In this document: positions 13,880-23,577 of the stretch, piece by piece
Layout: every line of letters starts with the position of its first letter
How positions within the stretch are numbered: position 1 is the stretch's first letter
Source of the DNA: Bradyrhizobium cajani
GTDB taxonomy: Bacteria; Pseudomonadota; Alphaproteobacteria; Rhizobiales; Xanthobacteraceae
Direction: 5' to 3'
Length of the DNA: 64,000 nt
Assembly (NCBI RefSeq): GCF_009759665.1
Contig: NZ_WQNE01000002.1
Location: 1 to 64,000, forward strand
Notes under the pieces: generated by a model
Told to the model about the DNA's origin: nothing
The model's input: the letters and a program-made list of their open reading frames with translations, nothing else
Database searches by the model: none
Position numbers and translations under genes: made by a program

Positions 13880-15104
13880 ATCGCGCCGCCTGGATCGAGC
13901 GCAGCACCTCCTCGCTCGGCCAGCAATCGACCTTTAGCCCGGCCGACTTCTGATAGGCGCCGAGCGCAGCGCGCGTCTGCATGCCGGCCTTGCCGTCGAT
14001 CTTGTCCTTGTAGAGCCCGACGCGCGTCAGCCCGCGCTGCATCGTCTCGACGTCACTGGTGCGCAACTGCTTGGACGCCGACCAGGGCGTGGCGAACGGC
14101 TGCGGGCTGGTCATGCGGTCGCTGAGATGGCCGACGAACAGCACGTAGAGGTCGGAGAAATTGTATTCCTTGATGACGAAGTAGTTCTTCGTGGTCAGGA
14201 ACGCCGGGCCATAAATGCCCTCCGGCTGGAGCAGCGATGCCGGCTGCGCCTGCTCGGCGGCACTGAGCCTTTGTCCACGTACCGGCACAAAGCCCTCGCG
14301 CAGCCACTGGCCGATCGGCTTCGTCACCTCGGGCACGCCGGTGGTGCAATCCACCTTGGCCGGCGCCTGCACCTCATAGGCCCAACGCAGGCCGCTCTGC
14401 CAGCCCTTGTTGACGAGCTGCTGCGCCGCCGAGGCCAGCGCATCCGGCACCGAATGCCAGATGTCGATGCGGCCGTCGCCGTCGAAATCGACGCCATGCT
14501 TGTAATATTCGGACGGCAGGAACTGCGTGAGGCCGGTCGCACCGGCCCAGGACGAGCGCATGTCCTTGCGCGTCACCACGCCCTCGCCGAGGAGCTTCAG
14601 CGAGAGGATGAACTCGCCCCGATAGGTGTCCTTGCGACGGCCGACATAGGCCTGCGTCGCCAGCACGCGGACGAGATCGTAAGGCAGCGTGTAGCGGCCA
14701 TAATCGGTCTCGCGGCCCCAGATCGCGAGCATGACGGTCGCCGGTACACCGGAGCTCTTCTCGATCTCGCTCAGCGCCGGCCGATACTTTTGCAGCAGCC
14801 GCTGCCCTTCGCCCGCAAGCCGCGCGATCGAGGCCTCCCTGACGTAGTCCGCCGGCACCTGCACGAACTCGGCCTGCGACGGCGCGCCGGTCGCGGGCCG
14901 TCCCGGCAGAATCAGGTCGGGCAGCTTGTAGTCGGGCTCGAGCCCGCGCGTCTGCTCGTCGAACGTCTTGCGCGACACACCGGCAGCCTGCGCCTCCGGC
15001 CAGAGCGAAGCGATGAACTGCGTGAAGGCGGCATCGGCGGCGCGGGCGGGCGACCAGCCGCAGGTGACCGCGATCACCGCAGCGATGAGTGCCCGCCGCA
15101 TCAT
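13878..15104 (-). CDS. mltB: Lytic murein transglycosylase, MltB type, with peptidoglycan-binding domain
   Basis: The 408-residue protein has a signal peptide (RALIAAVIAVTCGWSPARA). The slt/MltB catalytic domain carries Glu132 in WGRETDYG, the SWAGATGLTQFLPSEY motif and the Ca-binding-like DFDGDGRIDIW segment. The C-terminal PG_binding_1 domain is about residues 345-405 (TMQRGLTRVGLYKDKIDGK). It cleaves the MurNAc-GlcNAc bond in periplasmic peptidoglycan with 1,6-anhydro formation. No lipobox is seen, so it is probably soluble. It starts 7 bases after the ettA stop and is likely co-transcribed. Confidence 0.92.
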   Translation of the reverse strand: MMRRALIAAVIAVTCGWSPARAADAAFTQFIASLWPEAQAAGVSRKTFDEQTRGLEPDYKLPDLILPGRPATGAPSQAEFVQVPADYVREASIARLAGEGQRLLQKYRPALSEIEKSSGVPATVMLAIWGRETDYGRYTLPYDLVRVLATQAYVGRRKDTYRGEFILSLKLLGEGVVTRKDMRSSWAGATGLTQFLPSEYYKHGVDFDGDGRIDIWHSVPDALASAAQQLVNKGWQSGLRWAYEVQAPAKVDCTTGVPEVTKPIGQWLREGFVPVRGQRLSAAEQAQPASLLQPEGIYGPAFLTTKNYFVIKEYNFSDLYVLFVGHLSDRMTSPQPFATPWSASKQLRTSDVETMQRGLTRVGLYKDKIDGKAGMQTRAALGAYQKSAGLKVDCWPSEEVLRSIQAAR

Positions 15105-15111
15105 GCCGAAA

Positions 15112-16761
15112 TCACCGCGTCAGCTTCTTGTACTTCACGCGGTGCGGGATGATGCTGTCCTGGCCGAGCCGGCGCATCTTGTCCTTCTCGTAGTCCTGGA
15201 AGTTGCCCTCGAACCATTCGACGTGGCTGTCGCCCTCGAAGGCGAGGATGTGGGTCGCGATGCGGTCGAGGAACCAGCGATCATGGCTGATGATGACGGC
15301 GCAGCCGGCGAAATCCTCCAGCGCCTCTTCGAGCGCACGCAGCGTATCGACGTCGAGATCGTTGGTCGGCTCGTCGAGCAGCAGCACGTTGGCGCCGGAC
15401 TTCAGCATCTTGGCGAGATGCACGCGGTTGCGTTCACCGCCTGAGAGCGCACCGACCTTCTTCTGCTGGTCGGCGCCCTTGAAGTTGAACGACGAGCAAT
15501 AGCCGCGCGAGTTCACTTCCTTCTTGCCGAGCAGGATCAGCTCGTTGCCGCCGGAGATCTCCTCCCACACGGTCTTCTTGCCGTCGAGCGCATCACGCGA
15601 CTGGTCGACATAGCCGAGATGCACGGTTTCGCCGACCGTGATCGTGCCCTTGTCCGGCGTTTCCTGCTTGGTGATCATCTTGAACAGCGTGGTCTTGCCG
15701 GCGCCGTTGGCACCGATCACACCGACGATGCCGCCGGGCGGCAGCTTGAAGGTGAGATCGTCGATCAGAAGGCGATCGCCATAGCCTTTGCTGAGGGTTT
15801 CGAAATCGACCACGTTGGCGCCGAGGCGCTCGGCGACGGGAATGATGATCTGTGCAGTCTGGGTCTGCTTCTCGCTGGCCTGCTTGAGCAGTTCCTCATA
15901 GCGCTGGTAGCGCGCCTTGGACTTGGCCTGGCGCGCCTTCGGCGAGGACGCCACCCATTCCTGCTCGCGGGCCAGCGTCTTCTGGTGCGCGGCGTCCTCA
16001 CGCCCCTCCTGCTCCAGGCGCTTCTGCTTCTGCACCAGCCAGGACGAGTAGTTGCCCTCGTAGGGAATACCGCGGCCGCGATCGAGCTCGAGGATCCAGC
16101 CCGTGACGTTGTCGAGGAAGTAGCGGTCGTGGGTGACGATCAGGATCGCGCCGGGATAGTTGCGCAGGTGTCCTTCCAGCCACGACACCGACTCGGCGTC
16201 GAGATGGTTGGTCGGCTCGTCCAGCAGCAAGAGCTCGGGCTGGTCGAGCAGCAAGCGGCACAGCGCGACGCGGCGCCGCTCGCCGCCCGAGAGCTTCGTC
16301 ACATCGGCATCGTCGGGCGGGCAGCGCAGCGCGTCCATGGCCTGATCGACCTTGCTGTCGAGATCCCAGAGGCCCTGGGCCTCGATCTCGTCCTGGAGCT
16401 TGGTCATCTCGTCGGCGGTCTCGTCGGAATAGTTGACCGCAAGCTCGTTGTAGCGGTCGAGGATCGCCTTCTGCTTGGCGACGCCCTGCATCACGTTCTC
16501 ACGCACGGACAGCGCGGGGTCGAGATGGGGCTCCTGCTCGAGATAGCCGACGCGGGCACCCTCGGCGACCCAGGCCTCGCCGGTGTATTCCTTGTCGAGG
16601 CCGGCCATGATCTTGAGCAGGGTCGACTTGCCCGAGCCGTTGACGCCGAGCACGCCGATCTTGGCGTCCGGGTAGAAGCTCAAATGGATGTTATCGAGCA
16701 CCTTCCGGGTCGGGTAGCTCTTGGTCAGGCCCTGCATGAAATAGATGAACTGGCGCGCCAT
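15112..16761 (-). CDS. ettA: Energy-dependent translational throttle protein EttA (ABC-F)
   Basis: The 549-residue protein is a soluble ABC-F ATPase with two nucleotide-binding domains and no membrane segments. Domain 1 has Walker A GVNGSGKS, signature LSGGE and Walker [12 protein letters not shown]. Domain 2 has Walker A GANGAGKT, signature LSGGE and [11 protein letters not shown]. The linker is the long charged P-site tRNA-interaction motif ([20 protein letters not shown]). EttA binds the ribosome E site and gates the first peptide bond according to ATP/ADP ratio. The length and motif spacing are those of true EttA. It is followed by the MltB gene after 7 bases. Confidence 0.95.
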   Translation of the reverse strand: MARQFIYFMQGLTKSYPTRKVLDNIHLSFYPDAKIGVLGVNGSGKSTLLKIMAGLDKEYTGEAWVAEGARVGYLEQEPHLDPALSVRENVMQGVAKQKAILDRYNELAVNYSDETADEMTKLQDEIEAQGLWDLDSKVDQAMDALRCPPDDADVTKLSGGERRRVALCRLLLDQPELLLLDEPTNHLDAESVSWLEGHLRNYPGAILIVTHDRYFLDNVTGWILELDRGRGIPYEGNYSSWLVQKQKRLEQEGREDAAHQKTLAREQEWVASSPKARQAKSKARYQRYEELLKQASEKQTQTAQIIIPVAERLGANVVDFETLSKGYGDRLLIDDLTFKLPPGGIVGVIGANGAGKTTLFKMITKQETPDKGTITVGETVHLGYVDQSRDALDGKKTVWEEISGGNELILLGKKEVNSRGYCSSFNFKGADQQKKVGALSGGERNRVHLAKMLKSGANVLLLDEPTNDLDVDTLRALEEALEDFAGCAVIISHDRWFLDRIATHILAFEGDSHVEWFEGNFQDYEKDKMRRLGQDSIIPHRVKYKKLTR

Positions 16762-16995
16762 CGGTCCCGAATACCTTCGATTTGAGGAGATTTGCTTGCC
16801 GCCGATGTAGCGATCCCGCCCCCAAAGGGCAACGTTTTCCGTCCGTTCACCACGGATGAATACGGGACGGTCACCATCCTGACGCCAATCCGGACAATTG
16901 AAACCATTTTTTAATAAAGCAGGCCAAAGCTCGCCTCGGCGCTGAAAAAAGTGTCACCCGCGCAGAACGAGCGGGGAGAACAGCGAGGCCGCATC

Positions 16996-17211
16996 ATGGC
17001 TCTGATCGAGACCAATTCTCTTCCTGTTCCGGCAGAAGGCGGACACGTCTCCGGGTTCGTCTCGGACATCAAGAGCTTCTGGAAGCGCTTCTTCGTCACC
17101 GCCTTCAACCCGTACCGGCCCGAGCTGCACTACATGCGCGGCCCCGGCCCGGCCTGGCGCGCCAAGCACGGCATGGATGCGCCGTTCCGCCTGAAGCAAC
17201 GCGACCTCTGA
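16996..17211 (+). CDS. Small conserved-looking protein of unknown function
   Basis: The 71-residue protein has no signal peptide and no membrane segment. Its middle (DIKSFWKRFFVTAFNPYRP) is amphipathic with aromatic residues, followed by ELHYMRGPGPAWRAKHGMD. The ATG at 16996 has GCGAGG upstream; a GTG at 16951 is possible but less likely. It is divergent from ettA. No domain is recognised. Confidence 0.6.
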   Translation: MALIETNSLPVPAEGGHVSGFVSDIKSFWKRFFVTAFNPYRPELHYMRGPGPAWRAKHGMDAPFRLKQRDL

Positions 17212-17336
17212 ACCGTCTCTCCTATCGGATTTTTGAAGATGCGAACGGCTTGCGCGCCGGCGTGATTGCGCGCAACCATGGCCCGGTTCCGACGAGGGCG
17301 CCCTCGCCTGGCGTCGTCACCTCTCGCCATGGATGA

Positions 17337-18305
17337 ATGCTGATGACGCGGCTGCGCTGTGCAATTCTCGACGACTATTTCAACATCGCCCTCGACGTCG
17401 CCGACTGGCCGAAACTGTCGGACCGCATCGACGTCACCGTGTTCAGCCATCCCTTCGCCTCCGAGCAGGCCGCGGCCGCCGCGCTGGCCGACTTCGATAT
17501 CGTCTGCGCGATGCGCGAGCGGACCGCGTTTCCCAAGAGCCTGTTCGACAAGCTGCCGAAGCTGAAGCTGCTCCTGACCTCCGGCATGCGCAACGCCTCG
17601 ATCGACATGGAGGCCGCCAAGGCGCGCGGCATCGCCGTTGGCGGCACGCAATATTCGCGCGATCCGACCGCCCCGCTGGCCATGGGCCTGATCCTCGAGC
17701 TGACCCGCGGCATCGGCCGCGAGAATGCGCGCATGCATGCGGGCGAGCCGTGGCAGACCTTTGCCGGCGTCGAGATCGAGGGGCTGACGCTCGGCATCGT
17801 CGGGCTCGGCAAGCTCGGCAGCAAGATGGCGGGCATCGCCAAAGCATTCGGCATGAACGTGATCGCCTGGAGCCCGAACCTCACGCCGGAGAAGTGCAAG
17901 GACGCCGGCGTCGGCTATGCCACCAAGGAGGAGCTGTTCGCCAGGGCCGACATCGTCACCATCCACGTGGTGCTGAGCGAGCGCTCGCGTGGGCTGGTGG
18001 GCCGCGCCGATCTCGCGCGGATGAAGCCGACCGCCTTCCTCGTCAACACAGCACGCGGGCCGATCGTGGACGAGCAGGCGCTGCTGGAGACCTTGCAGAA
18101 AAGGAAGATCGCAGGCGCCGGCATCGACGTCTATTCGGTCGAGCCGCTGCCGGTCGACCATCCCTTCCGCAAGCTCGACAATCTCGTGCTGACGCCGCAT
18201 CTCGGCTACGCGACCGAGGACGGCTTGCGCATCCATTACGGCCAGATGGTCGAGGCGATCGACGCCTTCACCAGGGGCAGCGAGCTGCCGCGCAAGCTGG
18301 CCTGA
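17337..18305 (+). CDS. D-2-hydroxyacid dehydrogenase family protein
   Basis: The 322-residue enzyme has the two-domain NAD-dependent fold. The nucleotide-binding loop is GLGKLG in LGIVGLGKLGSKMAGIA. The catalytic Arg lies in NTARGPIVDEQAL and the His in LTPHLGYAT, with a Glu expected between them (GIDVYSVEPLP). These enzymes interconvert D-2-hydroxyacids and 2-oxoacids; the specific substrate is not readable. A second member of the superfamily lies at 43003. The start is taken as ATG 17337, with ATG 17343 as an alternative; neither has a strong ribosome site. Confidence 0.9.
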   Translation: MLMTRLRCAILDDYFNIALDVADWPKLSDRIDVTVFSHPFASEQAAAAALADFDIVCAMRERTAFPKSLFDKLPKLKLLLTSGMRNASIDMEAAKARGIAVGGTQYSRDPTAPLAMGLILELTRGIGRENARMHAGEPWQTFAGVEIEGLTLGIVGLGKLGSKMAGIAKAFGMNVIAWSPNLTPEKCKDAGVGYATKEELFARADIVTIHVVLSERSRGLVGRADLARMKPTAFLVNTARGPIVDEQALLETLQKRKIAGAGIDVYSVEPLPVDHPFRKLDNLVLTPHLGYATEDGLRIHYGQMVEAIDAFTRGSELPRKLA

Positions 18306-18315
18306 GGGAGCCGCC

Positions 18316-19284
18316 TCACGCCGCAGAGCGGTGGGCTCCTGACATCTTTGCGAGTTCGGCGAATCCCTGGCGCCACGACGGGTGCGCCGGCTGCCATCCG
18401 AGCTCGCGCCTCGCCTTGGCATTGGACGCGCCGCGCACTTGCGTCATCATCGCCACCATGTGTTCGCCGGCGAGCAGCCTGCCGAGCCAGGCCGGAACAT
18501 GAAACGGCGGCCCGGCACCCAGCAGCTCCGCCAGCGCCGGCAGCCACTCCCGGACTGGCGCCGGATCGTCGTCGACGATGTTATAGACGCTGCCCGGAAG
18601 GCCGCGCTCGATCGCCGCCACCGTGGCGGAGGCAGCATCCTCGGTGTTGATGAACGACCAGACGCCGCCACCGTCGCCGATGAGCGGCACCCGTCGGCGC
18701 CAGAGCTGATCGAGCATCGCGGGCGACAAGGTGCCGGTCTCGGCGCCATAAAAGAACCCGTAGCGCAGGACGATCCCCTCCGGGGCTGCCGACGCCTTGA
18801 CCGTCCGCTCGAGATACTGGATCGCCTCGAGCGTGCGGCGCAGCTCCTCAGGCGGATGCGGATCGAGCTCATCCGTCTCGGTCTTGTCCGCTCCTCCGGA
18901 GCGGCTGAACGTCCAGCCACAGAAGCTTTGCGCAACGAAGCGCCGCGCGCCGGCTTCGCGCGCGGCCGCCAGCAGGATGTCGGTGCCGCGCGTGCGCAGC
19001 TCGTTGGTCCTGGCAAATGCGCGATCAAAATGCCGAAGGTCGGTCGCTGTCGCGAGGTCGGTCATCTCGTGGATCACCACCTCGGGACGTGCCGACATCA
19101 CGGCTGCGCGCAGACCTGTCGCATCCAAACCATCGGCGACGATCGGTTCCGCGCCCATCCGCCTGAGGATATCGGCTTTCGCTGGATTTCGCGTGGAACC
19201 GACAACTTCGTGCCCTTTGCCGACCAACATGGGAACGAGGTGACGTCCCACGGCACCGGTCGCGCCCGCAACAAAGATCCGCAT
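18316..19284 (-). CDS. NAD-dependent epimerase/dehydratase (extended SDR)
   Basis: A 322-residue Rossmann protein beginning MRIFVAGATGAVGRHLVP, whose GATGAVG is the GxxGxxG NAD(P) loop of extended/atypical SDRs. The catalytic Tyr and Lys are not in a clean YxxxK, since the region reads SFCGWTFSRSGG. This points to an atypical SDR that may act as a reductase or a sensor rather than a sugar epimerase. The ATG at 19284 has GAGGAG upstream. It is convergent with the 2-hydroxyacid dehydrogenase, the stops being only 10 bases apart. Confidence 0.82.
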   Translation of the reverse strand: MRIFVAGATGAVGRHLVPMLVGKGHEVVGSTRNPAKADILRRMGAEPIVADGLDATGLRAAVMSARPEVVIHEMTDLATATDLRHFDRAFARTNELRTRGTDILLAAAREAGARRFVAQSFCGWTFSRSGGADKTETDELDPHPPEELRRTLEAIQYLERTVKASAAPEGIVLRYGFFYGAETGTLSPAMLDQLWRRRVPLIGDGGGVWSFINTEDAASATVAAIERGLPGSVYNIVDDDPAPVREWLPALAELLGAGPPFHVPAWLGRLLAGEHMVAMMTQVRGASNAKARRELGWQPAHPSWRQGFAELAKMSGAHRSAA

Positions 19285-19447
19285 CGCGCGCTCCTCGAAT
19301 TCGTTGCAACCACCCCGGCAGGTAGTCGACGCAGGCGAGGATTCAACGGGGCGAATGCAGACTCGCCGGACAGGCAGGGACCAAACGAAAGCGGCGCGTG
19401 GGCCGAAGCACACGCGCCGCTCGTCAGTCGGATAATTGTCGGCCGGT

Positions 19448-20641
19448 TCAGCGCACGGTGACCGGCGCGGGCAGCGGCGGCACCACGGTCGGCTGGGTGC
19501 CCGGCACCGGACCCGCCTGGGCGGACATTGGAGCCGGCGCGGCGGCACCGGTCGTCGGCGCGGCGGAAGCGGTCGCCGTTCCCGGCGCAGGGCCACCCGG
19601 CAACACCACCACACGGGTGCCGACCTTGACGCGATCGAACAGGTCGGAGACGTCCTCGTTCAGCATGCCGATGCAGCCCGACGAGACGAACTTGCCGATC
19701 GTCGAGGGCTGGTTGGTGCCGTGGATGCGGTAGACGGTCGAGCCGAGATACATCGCGCGGGCGCCGAGCGGATTGCCGGGGCCGCCGGCCATGAAGCGCG
19801 GCAGATAGGGCTGACGCTCGATCATCTCGGTCGGCGGATGCCAATCCGGCCATTCGGCCTTGCGGGTGATCTTCTGCACGCCGGTCCAGGTGAAGCCGTC
19901 GCGGCCGACGCGGACGCCGTAGCGGATCGCGCGGCCATTGCCGAGCACGTAATAGAGGTAGGTGTTCGGGGTATCGACCACGAGGGTGCCGGCGGGCTCC
20001 TTGGTCTGGAACGAGACCTCCTGGCGGCGCAGGTTCTGCGGCAACTGCGCCGGGGCAGCGTCGGGCTGCTCCTCGGGCGGCAGCGAAGCAATCGTCATCG
20101 GCCGGCCATCGGCGCCGACGGGCGGCTGGCCGGACTGGACCGTTCCGGTCGCGGGGGGACCACCGACCGCCTCCGGCGGACGCAAGCCGTCATTGGCGGG
20201 CGCCTGGGCCGGACGGTCGGCATAGATCACCGGCGGCGGGCCGGCGGGCCGGCCATAGCGGGGATCGTCGGGCGACATCACGGGACCCTGCGGCGCAGCC
20301 GAATAAACGGGGCTGCCAGCGGGACGCCCGTAGCGGGGATCATCCGGCGACATCACCGGGCCCTGCGGCGGGGCGGCCGAATAGACCGGGGGAGCGCCGG
20401 CCGGGCGGCCATAGCGCGGATCGTCGGCCGGGCCGGGCGGCGGCAACGCAGCTTGCGGCATCGCGTCGTCGTCATCTTCCAGCGCGTCGAAATTCGGCGT
20501 GCGGTCGCCGGGCCGATATTCAGCCGGGGCGCCATAGCCCGGCGCCTGCTGGACCGGATAGCTCTGAGCGTGTGCGAGCGAGGTTCCCGCCGCAGCGACT
20601 GTCGCGGCAGCGCATATCGTCAGAAAATGTTTGATCATCAT
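19448..20641 (-). CDS. L,D-transpeptidase (YkuD) with proline-rich repeat linker
   Basis: The 397-residue protein has a signal peptide (FLTICAAATVAAAGTSLAHA) and a long low-complexity linker containing three DDPRYGRPAG repeats. The YkuD domain follows, with IHGTN and the catalytic Cys323 in SSGCIGM. Such enzymes make 3-3 cross-links in peptidoglycan or attach lipoproteins. The usual SGCIRM has Gly in place of Arg here. The linker would let the domain span the periplasm. ATG 20641 or 20638 can serve as start. Confidence 0.9.
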   Translation of the reverse strand: MMIKHFLTICAAATVAAAGTSLAHAQSYPVQQAPGYGAPAEYRPGDRTPNFDALEDDDDAMPQAALPPPGPADDPRYGRPAGAPPVYSAAPPQGPVMSPDDPRYGRPAGSPVYSAAPQGPVMSPDDPRYGRPAGPPPVIYADRPAQAPANDGLRPPEAVGGPPATGTVQSGQPPVGADGRPMTIASLPPEEQPDAAPAQLPQNLRRQEVSFQTKEPAGTLVVDTPNTYLYYVLGNGRAIRYGVRVGRDGFTWTGVQKITRKAEWPDWHPPTEMIERQPYLPRFMAGGPGNPLGARAMYLGSTVYRIHGTNQPSTIGKFVSSGCIGMLNEDVSDLFDRVKVGTRVVVLPGGPAPGTATASAAPTTGAAAPAPMSAQAGPVPGTQPTVVPPLPAPVTVR

Positions 20642-21002
20642 CGCTCTTTTATAGACCCCGGGCCCGTCCGGACCGTTAACGGCCAGATGACCGAAGATAG
20701 CGGCACATTCAAGACATATCGGGCCTATTTGCGCCGGATTTGCCGATTTGTGATCCGCAAGACTACCGTTGCTCCGTTGCATCACGGGTTGGAAATCGCA
20801 TGGCGCCGTCAATTGCCGGACTTATCGGCCCGAATTTGGCGGAACGGCGTGGAAGCGTTGGGCTATGGTCGAATCAGCCTGATTCGCCACCGCTTTGAGC
20901 TCCGATTCCCGCGTGGCGAACGCGGCAACAGTACCGTCACCGCGTTCAGATGGCTCTTGGGCCCTGGCTACCAGGCCGGGGCGGAAATTCGTAACCCGTC
21001 CG
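20642..21002. other. 361-bp spacer between divergent genes
   Basis: No repeat and no supported gene were seen. It must hold the promoters of the L,D-transpeptidase and the divergent anchor protein. A TTG-started extension of the right-hand gene reaches 20895 but has no ribosome site. Confidence 0.4.
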
Positions 21003-21800
21003 ATGCTTCCCGGCTTTCGCTTCCTGTTTGCCGCGATCCTGCTGTCAGCCTCCATCCTGGTGTTCGGCCTAGGGGCCGCCGCGCTGCTGCGGGCGACCCA
21101 CGAGCAGTATGTCACCAACCCGTCCTGGCGGAACGGCCCGCAGGAAAAGGTGTTCGCGCAGGCTCCCGAGCCGGCTCAGCCGGTGCTCGCGGTTTTGCGC
21201 GCCGAGCCGGAGGCGGTCGCCGCGCCCGCACCGTCGCTGCGCGACCAGGTGCCGACCATCGGATTGCCGGCGAACGAGCCCGAGCAGGTGGCCGCGCTCT
21301 CGACCGAAACCGACCTGCAGCCACAGGACGCCACGCCCCCGGCTGAAGCCTCGGCCACTGAGCCGGCGGCAACCGAGACGACCACGGCAGCCGCAGCGCC
21401 AGCGCCCACCGACACGCTCACCCCGGCCGACACCACGGCCTCGATCGTCGAGGCGAAGCCCGTTGCGACCACCAGCGAGCCGGCGCCGGTTGATCCCAGT
21501 GCCGCCCTCGCCTCCTCGGCGCTCGATGCCGCCGCGGCCAAGCTGGCCGCGCTGAACGATCCCGCGACCACGGCCACGAAGGATCCGCCGGCGAAGGCCA
21601 AGACGGACATCAAGGCTGAGATCAAGACGGACACCAAGGCTGACGGCAGCGCCTCGGACAGCAAGGCGACGAAGCGCAAGGCCATGGCGAAGAAGCGGCA
21701 CCGCGTGGCGCGACGTCCGCCGCCTCAGCAGTTGCAGCAGCAGCTCGATCCATTCGGGCAACAGCAGCAGATGCTCACCGCCACGACGCGCACGCGTTGA
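21003..21800 (+). CDS. Membrane-anchored Ala/Thr/Pro-rich protein
   Basis: The 265-residue product has one N-terminal hydrophobic helix (FLFAAILLSASILVFGLGAA) acting as an uncleaved anchor. A long disordered Ala/Thr/Pro/Glu-rich region follows, then a strongly basic patch (KRKAMAKKRHRVARRPPP) and a glutamine-rich tail (QQLQQQLDPFGQQQQ). No catalytic motif is present. The arrangement is that of a spacer-type envelope protein that could thread through peptidoglycan, consistent with lying next to an L,D-transpeptidase gene. The ATG at 21003 is chosen because the hydrophobic helix follows directly. Confidence 0.6.
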   Translation: MLPGFRFLFAAILLSASILVFGLGAAALLRATHEQYVTNPSWRNGPQEKVFAQAPEPAQPVLAVLRAEPEAVAAPAPSLRDQVPTIGLPANEPEQVAALSTETDLQPQDATPPAEASATEPAATETTTAAAAPAPTDTLTPADTTASIVEAKPVATTSEPAPVDPSAALASSALDAAAAKLAALNDPATTATKDPPAKAKTDIKAEIKTDTKADGSASDSKATKRKAMAKKRHRVARRPPPQQLQQQLDPFGQQQQMLTATTRTR

Positions 21801-21870
21801 TCCTACTTCGCCTCGCCCCGCTTGCCGCAGGGCAATCGCATATGGGCATTTTGCGCGACCTGAGCGCGCG

Positions 21871-22004
21871 CCTCGTCCTTCGAGACGACCGCTTCGCGGT
21901 CTCCTCAGGATGAGGCTAAGCAGCATCGGTGCTCGTTGAAACGACAGCCGCGCACTCAATCCTCATCCTGAGGGCCCGCCAACGGCGGGCGTCTCGAAGG
22001 ATGG
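21871..22004. repeat. Palindromic repeat, CTTCGAGACGACCGC family, copy 2
   Basis: The arms GTCCTTCGAGACGACCGCTT and GGGCGTCTCGAAGGATGG enclose TCCTCAGGATGAGG and CCTCATCCTGAGGG. It has the same plan as the copy at 3470 and lies between convergent genes. A short GGCGGGAGAGGGAG segment at 22047-22060 looks like part of the 42836 family. Confidence 0.85.
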
Positions 22005-22084
22005 CCACAGGCGAAATCGCTCCCATATGCGATTGCTCTGCCCGCAGGCGGGAGAGGGAGCGCACCGTCACCGTGGCGAAGGGC

Positions 22085-22942
22085 TTACGCCGGCCCGGTC
22101 GCGATCGGCGGGCCTTTTTCCTGGCCCCATTCCGACCATGAGCCGTCATAGAGCGCGGTGTCGGTGATGCCGAGGCGATAGAGTGCGAGCGTCAGCACGC
22201 CGGCCGACACGCCCGAGCCGCAGCTCGTCACGATCGGCGCATCGAGCTTGACGCCGGCGCCGGTGAAGGCAGCGCGCAGATCATCGAGCGGCTTCATGGT
22301 GCCGGTCGCCGCATCGAACAAGAGATTGTAGGGCACGTTGCGCGCGCCGGGGATGTGGCCGGAACGGATGCCCGGCCGCGGCTCCGGCGCGCGGCCCTCG
22401 AAGCGGTCGGCGGCGCGTGCGTCGATCACCTGCTCGGCCCGGCTTTCGACATTGGCGATCAGCTGCTGCATGCTGCGCACGCGCTTTGGATCGTAGCTCG
22501 CCTTGAACGTTGCAGGCTTCGGCTTCGCTTCGCCGGTCTCGACCGGTCGCCCTTCGGCGCGCCACTTCTTCAGGCCGCCATTGAGGATGCGCACATTGCT
22601 GTGGCCGTAGGACAGGAACATCCACCATGCGCGCGGCGCGGCGACCCAGCCGCCGGCGTCATAGATCACGACGGTGTCGGCATTGGAGATGCCGAGATTG
22701 CCGACGTCGCGGCCGAACTGCTCGGCGCTCGGAAACATGTGCGGCAGCGGATTGGAATGGTCCGACACCGCATCGACGTCGAAGAACACGGCGCCGGGCA
22801 GATGCGCGGCGAGATAATCGTCCTTCGGCAGCGGCAGCACGCCGGGGAGCTTGAAGCTGGCGTCGAGGATCTTGACGTTGGCGTCATTGATGTGGGCGGC
22901 GAGCCATTCGGTGGAGACGAGGGGGTCGGTGGCGGAGGTCAT
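22085..22942 (-). CDS. sseA: 3-mercaptopyruvate sulfurtransferase
   Basis: The 285-residue protein has two rhodanese domains. The C-terminal one carries the active-site loop CGSGVSA typical of mercaptopyruvate sulfurtransferases; thiosulfate rhodaneses usually have CRxGx[R/T]. Conserved segments include DASFKLP near the N-terminus, FFDVDAVSDH, RAWWMFLSYGH and YDGSWSEWG. The enzyme transfers sulfur from 3-mercaptopyruvate to thiols or cyanide in cysteine catabolism. A single-domain rhodanese gene lies 204 bases upstream on the same strand. Confidence 0.93.
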   Translation of the reverse strand: MTSATDPLVSTEWLAAHINDANVKILDASFKLPGVLPLPKDDYLAAHLPGAVFFDVDAVSDHSNPLPHMFPSAEQFGRDVGNLGISNADTVVIYDAGGWVAAPRAWWMFLSYGHSNVRILNGGLKKWRAEGRPVETGEAKPKPATFKASYDPKRVRSMQQLIANVESRAEQVIDARAADRFEGRAPEPRPGIRSGHIPGARNVPYNLLFDAATGTMKPLDDLRAAFTGAGVKLDAPIVTSCGSGVSAGVLTLALYRLGITDTALYDGSWSEWGQEKGPPIATGPA

Positions 22943-23014
22943 GCGATTTCTTTCTTGTCATTCCGGGGCACACGTAGCGCGGGCGAGATTGAGGGGGCGC
23001 GCGTCAAACTTCAC

Positions 23015-23116
23015 TGTCATCGCCCGGCTTGACCGGGCGATCCAGTACTCCGAGGCGGTTGTGATTCAACCGAGAGGCCGCGGCGTACTGGATTCCCCGC
23101 CTTCGCGGGGAATGAC
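23015..23116. repeat. Palindromic repeat (GTCATCGCCCGGC...GGGGAATGACA)
   Basis: Two hairpins, CGCCCGGCTTGACCGGGCG and TTCCCCGCCTTCGCGGGGAA, are joined by CCAGTACTCCG...CGGCGTACTGG. A GTCATTCCGGGGCACACG fragment precedes it at 22959. The whole lies between the two rhodanese genes. Confidence 0.82.
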
Positions 23117-23145
23117 ACCGGAGATTGGCGCGACAGTGAAGCCCC

Positions 23146-23559
23146 TTACCCCTTCTTCTTCGGCTCCCACTGCTCCGTCGGTCCACCGGCATCGCGCCAG
23201 GCGGCGTAGCCGCCGGCGATGTGGGCGACGGGCTTGAGGCCCATGTCCTGCGCGGTCTTGGCCGCGAGCGCGGAGCGCAGGCCGCCGGCGCAGTGGAAGA
23301 CGAACTTCTTGTCCTCCTGGAAGATCGGTTTTGCGTAGGGGCTCTGCGGATCGATCCAGAATTCGAGCATGCCGCGCGTGCAGGCGAACGCGCCGGGGAT
23401 GCGGCCGTCACGCTCGATCTCGCGGGGGTCGCGGATGTCGACGATGACGACGTCGCCATTCTTGGAGATCTCGATGGCCTCCTTGGCGTTGAGCGTCTCG
23501 ATCTCGGCATTGGCCTCGTCGATCAGCGCCTTGATGCCGCGGGTGATGGTCTGGGGCAT
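23146..23559 (-). CDS. Single-domain rhodanese-like protein
   Basis: The 137-residue protein contains one rhodanese domain. VVIVDIRDPREIERDGRIPGA provides the CH2A-type region and FHCAGGLRSALAA is the active-site loop with Cys. The N-terminal helix (MPQTITRGIKALIDEAN) and the middle (TRGMLEFWIDPQSPY) match a subfamily found in alphaproteobacteria. It is likely a sulfur-carrier or detoxification protein in the cytoplasm. The ATG at 23559 has AAGGGAG upstream. A palindromic repeat sits directly before the start. Confidence 0.87.
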   Translation of the reverse strand: MPQTITRGIKALIDEANAEIETLNAKEAIEISKNGDVVIVDIRDPREIERDGRIPGAFACTRGMLEFWIDPQSPYAKPIFQEDKKFVFHCAGGLRSALAAKTAQDMGLKPVAHIAGGYAAWRDAGGPTEQWEPKKKG

Positions 23560-23577
23560 ATGGTTCTCCCTTCTCGT

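Noticed and set aside
19436..21346. A 636-codon plus-strand open frame opposite the L,D-transpeptidase
   Set aside because: It is antisense to a clear YkuD gene and its spacer, with no domain or ribosome site.
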